Shown: positions 1 to 9,668, numbered from the stretch's first letter. The stretch: 63,204 bases of DNA from Gemmatimonas sp. UBA7669 (GCF_002483225.1 NZ_DLHL01000027.1:130175-193378); one strand, 5' to 3'. Numbers and translations are program-made. The notes: generated by a model not told the origin, from the sequence alone.

Positions 1-218
1 GCAGCCGCGCGGCTGCAGATTGAAGCGGGTCATGGTGGGAAGAATTGATTGGAGATGACACACCGAGCGGATTGCACGGCGCAAATGCAACGCACATCGC
101 AATGAGTGCGCGCAATCGCATTGTTCAATGTGGAACGCAGCATGTCAACGCCGTTTTCGAAGTTGAGGCCGATAAAGTAAAGTGGTGGGACGAAATCGCA
201 TTGTACGCGTGATCGCCG
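1..218. other. Left edge, no gene seen
   Basis: No convincing reading frame lies here. The first 16 bases form a perfect palindrome (GCAGCCGC/GCGGCTGC), which could be the stem of a hairpin ending a gene outside the window. No T-run follows it, so I do not call a terminator. The rest is comparatively AT-richer and contains the short direct repeat AATCGCATTG twice. Confidence 0.4.
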
Positions 219-2252
219 TCACCGATTGGCGACAATCTGAAACAGGCGACTGCGCGATGCATGCGCGCCCCGGGTGGATCGCATGCTGACCGTCAGTGCA
301 TAGTCCCCCGGTCGCAAACCAGCCGTCGACAGGGTGAGATATCGGCCATGCACTGACGGCGCCTGCGATGAGGCAGACAGCAATTCGCCGGGCCTGGTGT
401 CGGTCCACTGAATGCGGTTGCCGCTGGCGTCTCCACGTCCGCCGCCGAGCGCCACGGAAACGCGCTCGAACACGCCCCGGCGATTCAGGCGCTCCACCTG
501 CAGTGTGTATTGCACGGAGTCATCGGCTGCGAAACCGTAGCTCTCGAAATAGAGACCGACTACGGACTGCGCGAGCACGGTGGTAGAGGGTAACAGGTGC
601 GCTTCGATGCTGTCCATCGAAACGCTTGAGCTGGAATGCGGTGCGAGCAGCGCCGGTTGCGCCATGGCCACCTGTCCCACCGCCAGTGTCGCGAGCGGTG
701 GTTCAGCTGTCAGCCCCAGGCGCAAACGCGCGTCAACGCCGCGCTGCGCGTCCATACGAAGCTCGAGCGATACGACCGACGAGTCGAACGCGAGCGCGCC
801 GGCAAGCACCACAGGCTGCAATGCGGATGTGCGGCGCGCATCGATGGGGCGCACCGCAAGCGGCGAGGCTGCGGCGATGAGACTAGCGGTCAGGGAGTCA
901 CTCGAGCGCGGGGCCAATGCCGGGCGCAGCGATGGCATCTGCGTCGCGATCGCCAGGCGTGCGTGGTCAGCACGTCGCCACTGCTGCACCTGCCACTCCG
1001 TCACGGCGTGGAGCGGCCGAGGAAGCGTGGCGTGTTCGAAGGGCCACCAGTTCCAGGCTTCACCTTCCGACGGCGCCTGCTCAATCGGGTCTTTGCCCGT
1101 TTCAAATCGCACACTTGCGGTTGAGGTCGGTGGCCCGGTTTTTCTCGACTGCACGATAGTCGACCAGTGCATCGTGGACGGCCAGCCGTAGCGCGTGACC
1201 AGCTGCCCGACCGCATCGGTCGGATCACTGGGGCTCCAGTCGAAGTGCTCGCTGACAGGGAGACTGGCGGCCAGCAGAAGACGGGTCGTCCGCACGTCAT
1301 GTTCGATCTGTCGTTCGTTCAGCGCATCAGACCAGAACGGATCGGCGAGCCACCAGAGGGTGCGCGCAAAGGCGGCATGCTCCGCGCACGAGCCGGGCAG
1401 CGTGACGCCACGGGGCACTACGCGCCGATCAACTAGCCCGACCACATTGTCCACCTGACAGCGAATAGCCTCTGGGGCCGCATCGCGCGCCTGCGTGAAC
1501 GCCGCGCCCGCTTCCGCCAGTCGACCCTGCCTCGCGTGCACGTAGCCGGCCAGCATGCCGCACCACCAGAGGTCGCGGCGGCAGGACTGCGCCGCGGACA
1601 GCGCCTCTGCGTGGTAGCGGGTGTCATGGAACCCCTGGTCCACCAGGAACCGGATGTACTGTGCGCGCAGCCAGCCATCACCAGGCAGTTGTGAGACGGC
1701 AGTGCGTAGCTCGGTCAGCAATGAATCGCGGGCCGCAACAACGGCCCGGCGCTCTTCGGTGGTCAAGGCGGAGTCGATGACGACACTGGCGTCTGCGTCG
1801 TAGCGCGGATTTATGGACCACGTCGGACAGATCAGCGAGGGCAAGGGCGCGGTCGCAGTCGGGATGAGGTGACTCTGGCGCTCAGGTGTGTTTCGGGCAA
1901 CTGGTGGCTTCCAGGCGAAGTTGCACCAGTGTTGGTAGGAGCCGAGTGAGGAGTAGCGAGGATTGTCGCTACGCGGCATGCTCCGTTCGAGCGCCGTCCA
2001 CTGTGCGTAGTCACTGCGTAGCCAGGCGTGTCGCCAAATGCGCAGAAAGGCCGTCGTGGCCTCCCGCGCACGTTGCACGATCTGTGTGGAATCGGCCCTG
2101 TTGTGGGGAGGGCGCGCGCCATGCAGCGGCGAATCAGGCGATTCGGTGCTGAGCGCAGGCAGCTGTGCAGGGGGCAGCACCACGCTCAGCGTGCCGAGCA
2201 GGCACAATGCACTGGTCCGACGAAGTCGCGCGGCAGCGCAAATGCGAAACAT
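219..2252 (-). CDS. Secreted protein of unknown function, GWxTD-like region
   Basis: The 677-residue product begins with MFRICAAARLRR and a hydrophobic stretch ending near PALS, which reads as a signal peptide; this is why I start at 2252 and not at the in-frame ATG at 2303. The middle contains a TPR-like helix pair (GYVHARQGRLAEAGAAFTQA). It is followed by a stretch with many charged residues leading to DAVGQLVTRYGWPS, which resembles the YG.P core of GWxTD-domain proteins common in Gemmatimonadota and Acidobacteria. The last 150 residues are beta-rich and end in a PGDYALTVSM-type strand pattern. It probably acts in the periplasm or on the cell surface. No catalytic residues are recognisable. 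The gene stands alone and is divergent from the Uma2 gene. The GWxTD assignment is tentative. Confidence 0.6.
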   Translation of the reverse strand: MFRICAAARLRRTSALCLLGTLSVVLPPAQLPALSTESPDSPLHGARPPHNRADSTQIVQRAREATTAFLRIWRHAWLRSDYAQWTALERSMPRSDNPRYSSLGSYQHWCNFAWKPPVARNTPERQSHLIPTATAPLPSLICPTWSINPRYDADASVVIDSALTTEERRAVVAARDSLLTELRTAVSQLPGDGWLRAQYIRFLVDQGFHDTRYHAEALSAAQSCRRDLWWCGMLAGYVHARQGRLAEAGAAFTQARDAAPEAIRCQVDNVVGLVDRRVVPRGVTLPGSCAEHAAFARTLWWLADPFWSDALNERQIEHDVRTTRLLLAASLPVSEHFDWSPSDPTDAVGQLVTRYGWPSTMHWSTIVQSRKTGPPTSTASVRFETGKDPIEQAPSEGEAWNWWPFEHATLPRPLHAVTEWQVQQWRRADHARLAIATQMPSLRPALAPRSSDSLTASLIAAASPLAVRPIDARRTSALQPVVLAGALAFDSSVVSLELRMDAQRGVDARLRLGLTAEPPLATLAVGQVAMAQPALLAPHSSSSVSMDSIEAHLLPSTTVLAQSVVGLYFESYGFAADDSVQYTLQVERLNRRGVFERVSVALGGGRGDASGNRIQWTDTRPGELLSASSQAPSVHGRYLTLSTAGLRPGDYALTVSMRSTRGAHASRSRLFQIVANR

Positions 2253-2494
2253 TGGGGGACCGGAAACGGGGGCGATTCGATGCAGAGACAGCGCGCCAGC
2301 CATCCGGGAATTCAGGGCGTGCGGTGTTTCTGCGGCATGACCTGTCGACGTTGCTCACCGAGGAGTACCCCGTCAAGCAATGGCGTTCCCATGGCCCCAC
2401 TCGCGTAGTTCCGATGACACAGCCGCGCACCGTCAGCGTCATGATGCACCATGCCAACGCCGAGTTGCGCAAAACGCCAAGCGCCGAGCAGAAT

Positions 2495-3061
2495 ATGGGT
2501 ATGCCAATCGGACAGATGCGCCATTGGTCCGTCGAGGATGTCTGGGCGTTGCCCGAAGACGGTAACCGCTACGAAGTGGTGGACGGGGCACTGTTCGTGA
2601 CCCCGTCGCCGCGTCGGGCGCATCAACTTGTTGCCGGCGAGTTCTTTCACGAACTCCGCACCTGGCTGAAAGGGCCGGGACTGTCGGTCGGTGTGGTCTT
2701 CATGGCACCGGTAGACGTGGTGCTCGACCCGAACACACTGGTGCAGCCGGATGTCGTCGTGCTGCCGGCGCGCGATCGCTCGGTGCTGCTGGGAGAGGGG
2801 CCCGCTCCCCAACCCGTGCTGGCTATCGAGGTCTTGTCGCCGGGAACCGCACGCAATGATCGTCTCACCAAGCGTCCCCGCTTTCAGCGGGCCGGTGTCG
2901 AATGCTGGCTGGTGGACATCGATGCCCAACGCGTTGAGCAGTGGGCGCCGGCAGCAGAGACTGCGGTCGTCTGCACGGATCAGCTGACCTGGGCCCCCGC
3001 GGGCGCCACTGAGGCGTTCCGTATGGCACTGGCGCCAATCTGGGCGGGAATCGACTGCTGA
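2495..3061 (+). CDS. Uma2 family endonuclease (DUF820)
   Basis: The 188-residue product opens with the family pattern HWSVEDVWALPEDGNRYEVV, followed by DGALFVTPSP. It continues with QPDVVVLPARD and AIEVLSPGTARNDRLTKR, the PD-(D/E)XK-like core in which D, E and K residues bind metal. Uma2 proteins are restriction-endonuclease-fold nucleases of mostly unknown target, often found in many copies per genome. In-frame ATGs also lie at 2414 and 2441. I chose 2495 because family members begin a few residues before the RW/HWS motif; no start has a clear ribosome binding site. The motif usually has a Y after the K (KRxxYxxxGVxxYWLVD), but here it reads RPRFQRAGVECWLVD, a mild deviation. Confidence 0.75.
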   Translation: MGMPIGQMRHWSVEDVWALPEDGNRYEVVDGALFVTPSPRRAHQLVAGEFFHELRTWLKGPGLSVGVVFMAPVDVVLDPNTLVQPDVVVLPARDRSVLLGEGPAPQPVLAIEVLSPGTARNDRLTKRPRFQRAGVECWLVDIDAQRVEQWAPAAETAVVCTDQLTWAPAGATEAFRMALAPIWAGIDC

Positions 3062-3111
3062 CCGGCCGGTCTGACCCGTCCCGGAACGGCCGAACCCGCT
3101 ATCTTACCCGG

Positions 3112-4533
3112 ATGCTCAAGTTCGGTCTCGTCACCCTCGGCTGCGACAAGAACACCGTCGACTCGGAACGCTACCTCGCTGACCTCGTCGCCCATGGCGC
3201 CGAGCCGGTGCAGGATCTGCGCGACGCCGACGTGGTGGTCGTCAACACCTGCGGCTTCATCGACGCCGCCAAGGCGGAATCCATCGAAGCCATCGTCGAG
3301 GCCGCGCGCCTCAAGGACGACGGCGGCGTGAAGGCCGTCTTCGCCATCGGCTGCATGGTGGAACGCCACAAGGACGAGCTGCTCGAGGCGCTGCCCGAGG
3401 TGGACGTCTTCCTCGGCAACTCGGAGACCGACCGTCTCGTGCCGGAACTGGTGGAGCGCGGCCTGCTGGGCGGCTCGCTGGTGGAGCACCCCGGCGTGCG
3501 GCTCTTCAGCGGCGACAGCGCCCATGTGCGCTATCTCAAGATCTCCGAGGGCTGCGACCACGGCTGCGCCTTCTGCGCCATTCCGCTCATGCGTGGCAAG
3601 CATCGCTCCTTTGCGCTCGATGACCTCGTGCGCGAGGCGCAGTTGCTCGAGGCGCAGGGCGCCCGCGAAGTCAATCTCGTGGCCCAGGACCTCGCGCACT
3701 ACGGACGCGATCGCCGCGACGGCAACGCGCTGCCCGAACTGCTCGAAGCCCTGGTGCGGGAAACCAGCATTCCGTGGATTCGCAACATGTATCTCTACAG
3801 CACCGGCATCACGCCGCGGCTGCTCGAGGTCATTGCGGCCAATCCACGCATCGTGCGCTGGCTCGACACACCCATGCAGCATGGCAGCGACGCCGTGCTC
3901 GCGCGCATGCGTCGCCCCGAGCGTCAGAAAACCATTCGCGAGCGTCTCGCGCAGTACCGCGCCATCGTGCCCGATCTCGCCGTGCGCACCAGCGTCATCG
4001 TGGGATTCCCCGGCGAAACCGAAGACGACTTCCTCACGCTCTGCGACTTCCTCGAGGAGATGCAGTTCGATCGCGTGGGTGTCTTCACCTATTCGCCGCA
4101 GGAAGGCACGCGCGCCTTTGCCATGGACGACGACGTGGCCGAGTCCATCAAGCAGGAACGCAAGGAGCGCATCGAGGAGTTGCAGCGCGCCATTACCGCC
4201 GAGCGCTACGAGCGCTTCGTGGGGCGTGACGCACAGGTCCTGCTCGAACGTCCGGGCGATGCACCCAACCTCTGGATGGCACGCGCACCCTGGCAGGCCG
4301 ATGACATCGACGGCCTCACGCAAGTGCATGTGCCCGCGTCACACGACAGCGGGCTGTTGCGCGCCGGCGCCTTTGCCGACGTGCGCATCGACGCTGTCGT
4401 GGACGACTACGATTTCCGCGCCACCTGGCTGGGTGGTGTGACACAACCCGCCGTGGCAGCGCCCGTGAAGACGGGACGCACACTGCCGCTCATCGGCATC
4501 GACACCACCAGTGCAGGGAGCTTCGGACGATGA
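3112..4533 (+). CDS. rimO: Ribosomal protein S12 methylthiotransferase RimO
   Basis: This radical-SAM enzyme adds a methylthio group to the conserved aspartate of ribosomal protein S12. The N-terminal UPF0004 domain carries the three cysteines for the auxiliary cluster (C11, C47, C81). The radical-SAM motif CDHGCAFC gives C148, C152 and C155. A TRAM domain follows in the last 70 residues (VGRDAQVLLERPG onward). The reading LGCDKNTVDSE favours RimO over MiaB. Length (473) is slightly above the usual 440 because of a C-terminal tail. A TATCTT hexamer sits six bases before the ATG, so transcription may begin very near the start codon. The stop overlaps the hemL start as ATGA. Confidence 0.95.
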   Translation: MLKFGLVTLGCDKNTVDSERYLADLVAHGAEPVQDLRDADVVVVNTCGFIDAAKAESIEAIVEAARLKDDGGVKAVFAIGCMVERHKDELLEALPEVDVFLGNSETDRLVPELVERGLLGGSLVEHPGVRLFSGDSAHVRYLKISEGCDHGCAFCAIPLMRGKHRSFALDDLVREAQLLEAQGAREVNLVAQDLAHYGRDRRDGNALPELLEALVRETSIPWIRNMYLYSTGITPRLLEVIAANPRIVRWLDTPMQHGSDAVLARMRRPERQKTIRERLAQYRAIVPDLAVRTSVIVGFPGETEDDFLTLCDFLEEMQFDRVGVFTYSPQEGTRAFAMDDDVAESIKQERKERIEELQRAITAERYERFVGRDAQVLLERPGDAPNLWMARAPWQADDIDGLTQVHVPASHDSGLLRAGAFADVRIDAVVDDYDFRATWLGGVTQPAVAAPVKTGRTLPLIGIDTTSAGSFGR

Positions 4534-5843
4534 CCTCACGCATTCCCCCGTATCAGGGCAATACGCGCTCGGCCGCCATCATGGACCGGGCGCGTCGGCG
4601 TTTTCCGGGGGGCGTCAACTCTCCGGTGCGCGCCTACCGCGGCGTCGGTGGTGAGCCCTTCGTGGCCGTGCGCGGCAAGGGCGCCACGGTGTGGGATGCC
4701 GACGGCAATGCCTATCTGGACTACGTACTGTCGTGGGGGCCGTTGGTGCTGGGCCACGCGCCCGACAACGTGCTGGAGGCCGTGCAGCGCGCCATGCAGG
4801 ATGGCACGAGCTTCGGCATGCCCACCGAGCGTGAGGTGGAACTGGCCGATGCCATTGCCGCGCGCATGCCGCATCTCGAAATGGTGCGCTTCACGTCCAG
4901 CGGCACCGAAGCCGCCATGAGCATTGCGCGTCTGGCCCGCGCCGTCACCGGACGGGAACATCTCCTCAAGTTCGAAGGCTGCTACCACGGCCATGCCGAC
5001 GCGTTTCTCGTGCGCGCCGGCAGCGGCGTGGCCACGCTAGGCCTGCCCGACAGCCCGGGCGTGCCGGACGCGTTGGCCAAGCTCACCCTCACCTGCGCCT
5101 ACAACGATCTCGAGGCCGTCGAGCGCATCGCGCGTGCGGTGCCGCTGGCGGCCATCCTGCTCGAGCCGGTGGTGGGCAACGGCGGGTTCATCGAGCCCGA
5201 GCCAGGCTTCATTGCCGGACTGCGCCGCATCGCTGACGAAACGGGGGCCTTGCTCGTCTTTGACGAAGTCATGACCGGATTCCGTATCGCCTTTGGCGGC
5301 GCCGCTGAGCGCTTTGGTGTCACCCCCGACCTCACCGCCCTGGGCAAGGTCATCGGGGGCGGCTTGCCCGTGGCGGCATACGGCGGTCGTCAGGAGCTCA
5401 TGGCGCGCATTGCGCCCACCGGGCCCGTGTATCAGGCCGGCACGCTGTCGGGCAATCCGCTGGCCATGGCCGCGGGCCTTGCCACCATGGCCGGCCTCAC
5501 GCGCGAGGTGCACGACGGCATCGTGTCGCAAACGGCCACGCTGGTGCAGGGGCTTCGCGACATCGCGGCGCGTTTGGGTGTGCCGTTCACGGCCAGTCAT
5601 GCCGGCTCCATGTGGGGCTTCTTCTTTCACGAGGGTCCGGTGCGCACCTTCGCCGAAGCGCAGCAGAGCAACGTGACGCTGTTCAAGCAGTTCTTTCATG
5701 CCGCGCGTCGGCGTGGCGTGAGTCTCGCGCCCAGCGCCTTCGAAGCGGCCTTCATGTCCTCGGCTCACGGTCCGCAGGAAATCGGCGAGACGCTGCATCG
5801 TCTCGACGAAGCCATGCAGGCCGCGGTGAACGGGCAGGAGTAG
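4530..5843 (+). CDS. hemL: Glutamate-1-semialdehyde 2,1-aminomutase
   Basis: HemL converts glutamate-1-semialdehyde to 5-aminolevulinate, the last step of the C5 route to tetrapyrroles. It is a PLP enzyme of aminotransferase class III. The product shows FPGGVNSPVRAY at residues 25-36, SSGTEAAM at 123-130, FDEVMTGFR at 244-252 and the PLP-binding lysine K273 in LGKVIGGGLP. Its length of 437 is normal for the family. The start overlaps the rimO stop by four bases, and the next gene follows seven bases downstream, so it is translated within the same operon. No other heme gene is in view. Confidence 0.95.
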   Translation: MTSRIPPYQGNTRSAAIMDRARRRFPGGVNSPVRAYRGVGGEPFVAVRGKGATVWDADGNAYLDYVLSWGPLVLGHAPDNVLEAVQRAMQDGTSFGMPTEREVELADAIAARMPHLEMVRFTSSGTEAAMSIARLARAVTGREHLLKFEGCYHGHADAFLVRAGSGVATLGLPDSPGVPDALAKLTLTCAYNDLEAVERIARAVPLAAILLEPVVGNGGFIEPEPGFIAGLRRIADETGALLVFDEVMTGFRIAFGGAAERFGVTPDLTALGKVIGGGLPVAAYGGRQELMARIAPTGPVYQAGTLSGNPLAMAAGLATMAGLTREVHDGIVSQTATLVQGLRDIAARLGVPFTASHAGSMWGFFFHEGPVRTFAEAQQSNVTLFKQFFHAARRRGVSLAPSAFEAAFMSSAHGPQEIGETLHRLDEAMQAAVNGQE

Positions 5844-5850
5844 ACGGAGC

Positions 5851-7242
5851 ATGTCGCGCGAACGTCGTCGCCTGCAGGCCCACGCGCGGGCACTCGCCCC
5901 TCAGCTCGTGGTGGCGGTGGTCACCACCGTGGCGGCGGTGACGGTGGCTTGTGCGCCGGCGCTTACGCGCGGCGTTCCCGATCAGGCGCCGAGTGCCGCC
6001 CCGGTCCCGGCAGGCAATGCAGCGCCGGCTGTTGTAGCTGGCGTGTCCGAAGGCCGCCTCGAGCGCGCCCGTGATCGCATGGCCCATGTCGCGCTTGATG
6101 GTCGGGCGCGACTGGCCCCGGTGAGCGCCACGGGGCGTTGGCGCATTGACGAACAGGGTGGACGTGGCGCCCTAGTGCGTGGACAGGGCGACGAGCCCTG
6201 GCGCATTGAGCAGAATGGCCGGCTGCTGCGCGTGGCCGGCGAAGGCAGTGATGCCACGCCCTGGCGCAAAGGTCCCTTCGTGGCCCGTCCACTCGAGGGC
6301 GAGACCTTTGTGCGCTATAGCGGCAAGCGCTACCGGGGCGAGTTGTGGTTCACGGCCACCGACAGTGGCGTCATGGTCGTCAACCGCCTGCCGGTCGAAG
6401 ACTATCTGCGTGGTGTGGTGCCGCTCGAAATCGGCACCCGCAGTGCAACCGATCGCGCCGCCATCGAAGCGCAGGCCATTGCCGCGCGCAGCTACACCTA
6501 TGTGCGCGTGCCAGAGGGCAGTGTGGAGCTGCCCGTGAGCGGATGGAATCTCACCGCCACCGTGCAGCATCAGGTGTACGGCGGCGTTGAGGCCGAGCAT
6601 CCGGTAGTGAACGCGGCCATTGACGCCACCGCCGGTTTGGTCCTGCGGTACAACGGCAAGGCCGTTGACGCGCCGTTTCACAGCAGTTGCGGCGGCCGCA
6701 CGGCAGCGCAGCCCGAAGCCTGGCGTGGGGTGAAAGCCGAGAGCTATCTGCAGCCCGTCAGCGACATCGATCCGCGGACGGGACGGCCCTTCTGCGACCT
6801 CTCGCCGCGCAATCACTGGCACGCCGAGTTCGACGAGGCCCAGCTCGCGGCGGCCGTGCGCAGTGCCCTCCAGGCCCAGGGCGCCCGGGACCCGCGGCCG
6901 GCGGCCGTACACGGCATCAAGGTCGGCGCGACGGGCCCCTCGGGGCGGGTCACCAGCCTCGTGCTGGCCACCGAGCGCGGCGACGTGCCCATCGCAGCCC
7001 GGGATATTCGCGCGGTGCTACGTGATGCGCGTGGCGCCATGCTGCAGAGCACGTACTTTACCGTGGACCGCGAGGCCCGCCGCGGCGCGCGACTCGCGTC
7101 GCTCACGCTGCGCGGCGCCGGCAACGGCCACGGAGTGGGGATGTGCCAGTGGGGTGCCATCGGACGCGCGCGTGCCGGGGCCGATGCCCGCAGCATCCTC
7201 CGTCACTATTATCCGGGGACCGCTGTCGGCTTCGCCGACTGA
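5851..7242 (+). CDS. SpoIID/LytB domain protein, secreted
   Basis: The 463-residue product has a basic N-terminus, a hydrophobic signal segment around residues 18-35 and a lipobox-like TVACAP. It may therefore be a lipoprotein anchored in the envelope. The SpoIID/LytB domain shows VEDYLRGVVPLEIG, AQAIAARSYTY, HSSCGGRTA and the closing GHGVGMCQWGA motif. In spore formers SpoIID is a peptidoglycan lytic transglycosylase acting on denuded glycan. In non-sporulating diderms the family is assumed to act on cell wall, which is inference here. An SD-like GGAG precedes the ATG at 5851. It sits in the rimO-hemL run without a functional link that I can see. Confidence 0.85.
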   Translation: MSRERRRLQAHARALAPQLVVAVVTTVAAVTVACAPALTRGVPDQAPSAAPVPAGNAAPAVVAGVSEGRLERARDRMAHVALDGRARLAPVSATGRWRIDEQGGRGALVRGQGDEPWRIEQNGRLLRVAGEGSDATPWRKGPFVARPLEGETFVRYSGKRYRGELWFTATDSGVMVVNRLPVEDYLRGVVPLEIGTRSATDRAAIEAQAIAARSYTYVRVPEGSVELPVSGWNLTATVQHQVYGGVEAEHPVVNAAIDATAGLVLRYNGKAVDAPFHSSCGGRTAAQPEAWRGVKAESYLQPVSDIDPRTGRPFCDLSPRNHWHAEFDEAQLAAAVRSALQAQGARDPRPAAVHGIKVGATGPSGRVTSLVLATERGDVPIAARDIRAVLRDARGAMLQSTYFTVDREARRGARLASLTLRGAGNGHGVGMCQWGAIGRARAGADARSILRHYYPGTAVGFAD

Positions 7243-7266
7243 CGCAGACATCCCCGGAGGCGTGGA

Positions 7267-8271
7267 ATGAAGGACGGCGTACGTATCGCCGTGGTCGGAA
7301 CGGGTGCCATTGCCCAACTGACCCACATCCCTGTGCTGGCCAAGATGCGTGGAGCATCACTCGTGGCGCTGTGCGACAACGACGGCGCCAAGGCGCGCGC
7401 GCTGGCCGATCGCTTCGAGGTGCCCGACGTCTACACGGACTTCGAGGAGCTGCTCGACAGCGACGAACTCGACGCGGTGGTCATCGCCACGCCCAATCAC
7501 TTGCACGAGCCGCACGTACTGAGTGCGCTGCGCAAGAAGCTGCACGTGCTCTGCGAGCGTCCGTTGGCGTTGACCGTGCGTGGTGTGGAGCGCTGCCTCG
7601 CGGCGGCGCAGAAGGCCGATCGCTGCCTCGTGGTGGGACACAATCAGCGCTTTCGCAGCGATGTGCAGGCGCTCGATCAGTTCATTCGCAACGGCGAACT
7701 GGGGCAGGTGACCAGCATTCGCGCCGGCATCATGCAGCTCAAGAAGAGCGGCGATGGCTGGCGCAATCGTCGCGCCGAGTCGGGCGGTGGTGTGTTCATG
7801 GAGCATGGCCTGCCACTGCTCGACCTGGCCATGTGGCTGGCCGACGGACCGGCGCCTGTGCGACTCTCGTCACACATGCGCCGCGGACGTGGCGCCGGCG
7901 CGGTGGAAGACGAGATGCAGGTCTTCATGGAGTGCGCCAATGGCATGATGGTCATCATCTATCTGTCGTGGGCGCACGTGGGCGATGAAGATCGCTGGTG
8001 GTTCGAGACGCACGCCACGCGTGGCTCGGCACGTCTCGCCCCGCTGCGCGTCATCAAGGAACTCAACGGACGTCCGGTGGATGTGTCGCCGTCAGGTGCG
8101 GCCGCGCGCGAAGGCGCGTTTCAGCAGAGTTATCGCGCGGAGATCGCGCACTTCGTCTCGCTCATTCGCGGCGAGTCGCCCTATGAGCCGCCCACCGATC
8201 AGGTGCTCATCCAGCGCATCGTGGAGGCCATCTACAAGGCGGCCGAGGACGGCAAGGAAATCCGCTTCTGA
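7267..8271 (+). CDS. Gfo/Idh/MocA family oxidoreductase
   Basis: This 334-residue NAD(P)-dependent oxidoreductase has the Rossmann motif VVGTGAIAQLTHIP near the N-terminus, then ATPNHLHEPHVLSAL and the usual EKP position read as CERPLAL, with R replacing the catalytic-region lysine. The C-terminal Gfo/Idh/MocA fold follows (GGVFMEHGLPLLDLAMWL). Substrates in this family are mostly sugars or inositols and cannot be told from sequence. GGAGG six bases before the ATG is a good ribosome binding site. The stop codon overlaps the next gene start by one base. The EKP to ERP change could lower dehydrogenase activity. Confidence 0.88.
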   Translation: MKDGVRIAVVGTGAIAQLTHIPVLAKMRGASLVALCDNDGAKARALADRFEVPDVYTDFEELLDSDELDAVVIATPNHLHEPHVLSALRKKLHVLCERPLALTVRGVERCLAAAQKADRCLVVGHNQRFRSDVQALDQFIRNGELGQVTSIRAGIMQLKKSGDGWRNRRAESGGGVFMEHGLPLLDLAMWLADGPAPVRLSSHMRRGRGAGAVEDEMQVFMECANGMMVIIYLSWAHVGDEDRWWFETHATRGSARLAPLRVIKELNGRPVDVSPSGAAAREGAFQQSYRAEIAHFVSLIRGESPYEPPTDQVLIQRIVEAIYKAAEDGKEIRF

Positions 8272-9662
8272 TGCGGACGCCTCGTTGGCTGGCCCGCTGC
8301 GTAGCCGTAGCATGTTGCCTCGGCTTCGCAGGGGCTCCCGTGTTTGCCCCCGTGCTCGCGCAGGCGCCGTTGCCCGACAACGTGGCCCAGACGCCTGCGC
8401 CGCCGCCGCCAGGTCAGAACGCCACGCTCGACAGCCTGCGTGCCGTGCGTGGCGCGTCCATCGAAGTGCGACTGTACACGTATGGGCCCGGCGACGCGGT
8501 CTTCGAGCGCTTCGGGCATATCGCGCTCGCCGTACGTGACACGCTGACCGGTGAGGACCTCGCGTTCAACTGGGGCATGTTCGGATTCGGTGAACCGAAC
8601 TTTGTCTGGCGCTTCCTCACCGGCGACACGCGCTACTGGATGGAGGGCTACAACACCGAGGCCTTCAATGCGGTGTATCGCGCGGAGAACCGCCGCATCC
8701 GTGAGCAGCGCCTCGCGCTCACGCCCATGCAGCGCGGCGCCCTGTACGACTATGTGGCGTGGAATGCGCAGGAAGCCAACAAGTACTATCGTTACGACTA
8801 CTACAACGACAATTGCAGCACCCGCGTGCGCGATGCGCTCGATTGGGTGCTGAACGGCGCGCTGCAGTCACAGTGGCACACGGCGCCACTCGAGCGCACC
8901 TGGCGTGGCGAAACGGCGCGTATCACTGCGGACAACCTGCCGGTGTTTGTGGGCATTCATTTGGCGCTTGGCCGCCGCGCTGATGCACCGCTCACGGCCT
9001 GGCAGTCGGCATTCCTGCCCGAACATCTCGCTGATGCGCTGGCCACCACGCGCGTCGGCAATCAGCGGCTGGTGACAGCCGATTCGGTGATCTTTGCGGC
9101 CAACCGGGCCCCCATGCCGGCCACCGCGCCACAGCCCGTGGTGTTGGCGGCCTTCATCGGTTTTGGCCTGGCCGCGCTGCTGTATCTCTGGGCCGGCTCA
9201 AGCGATGTGCCCGATGTGCCAACAGCGTCGCGGGTGTCGGCCAGGGCCGAGGCCCGAGGCGCCGTTCGTTCGTCGCCCCGGTCATCGTCGCTCGGACTCA
9301 GCATTGTGGGCGTGCTCTGGTACTTCACCGGTGGGGTGCTCGGTACCGCGCTGCTCCTGGCCGGTACGGTCACCAAGCACAAGCCATATATGGGCAGCAA
9401 CATGTCGGTGCTGCTCATCTCGCCGCTGCTGTTGGCGGCAGCCTGTCTGTGGCCCTGGCGTGATCATGCGGGGCGCGTAGGCAAAGCGGCGCGTGCCAGC
9501 GCCGCGCTCGTGGCCATCTCGGCCATGATGGGATGGCTGGGTCTGGTGGTGCCCGGGCTCATGCAGGGCAGCATGGTGGTGGCGCTTGTTATCGCCCCCA
9601 TACACGTGGGCTTCGCGCTGGCCGCCTGGCGACGGCAGCTGCCGCCGGCCCTGAGGGCATGA
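8271..9662 (+). CDS. DUF4105 / Lnb N-terminal-domain membrane protein
   Basis: The 463-residue product begins with a signal peptide (hydrophobic residues 8-25, then AQAPLPD). A periplasmic DUF4105 domain follows, with the invariant-looking FGHIALAV (His) and YYNDNCSTRVRD (Cys). The last 190 residues hold about four or five transmembrane segments. The DUF4105 fold is related to the NlpC/P60-type cysteine hydrolases, and in the lipoprotein acyltransferase Lnb a Cys/His pair is catalytic. Whether this protein acts on lipoproteins is inference. It shares one base with the upstream gene, and hyuA follows after six bases. Confidence 0.8.
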   Translation: MRTPRWLARCVAVACCLGFAGAPVFAPVLAQAPLPDNVAQTPAPPPPGQNATLDSLRAVRGASIEVRLYTYGPGDAVFERFGHIALAVRDTLTGEDLAFNWGMFGFGEPNFVWRFLTGDTRYWMEGYNTEAFNAVYRAENRRIREQRLALTPMQRGALYDYVAWNAQEANKYYRYDYYNDNCSTRVRDALDWVLNGALQSQWHTAPLERTWRGETARITADNLPVFVGIHLALGRRADAPLTAWQSAFLPEHLADALATTRVGNQRLVTADSVIFAANRAPMPATAPQPVVLAAFIGFGLAALLYLWAGSSDVPDVPTASRVSARAEARGAVRSSPRSSSLGLSIVGVLWYFTGGVLGTALLLAGTVTKHKPYMGSNMSVLLISPLLLAAACLWPWRDHAGRVGKAARASAALVAISAMMGWLGLVVPGLMQGSMVVALVIAPIHVGFALAAWRRQLPPALRA

Positions 9663-9668
9663 GCCGAC

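Noticed and set aside
2495..3061. Uma2 gene as part of a mobile element or restriction system
   Set aside because: No flanking repeats, transposase or methylase gene is seen near it.
2980..4329. A 449-codon minus-strand frame opposite rimO
   Set aside because: rimO has all cluster cysteines; the antisense frame has no support.
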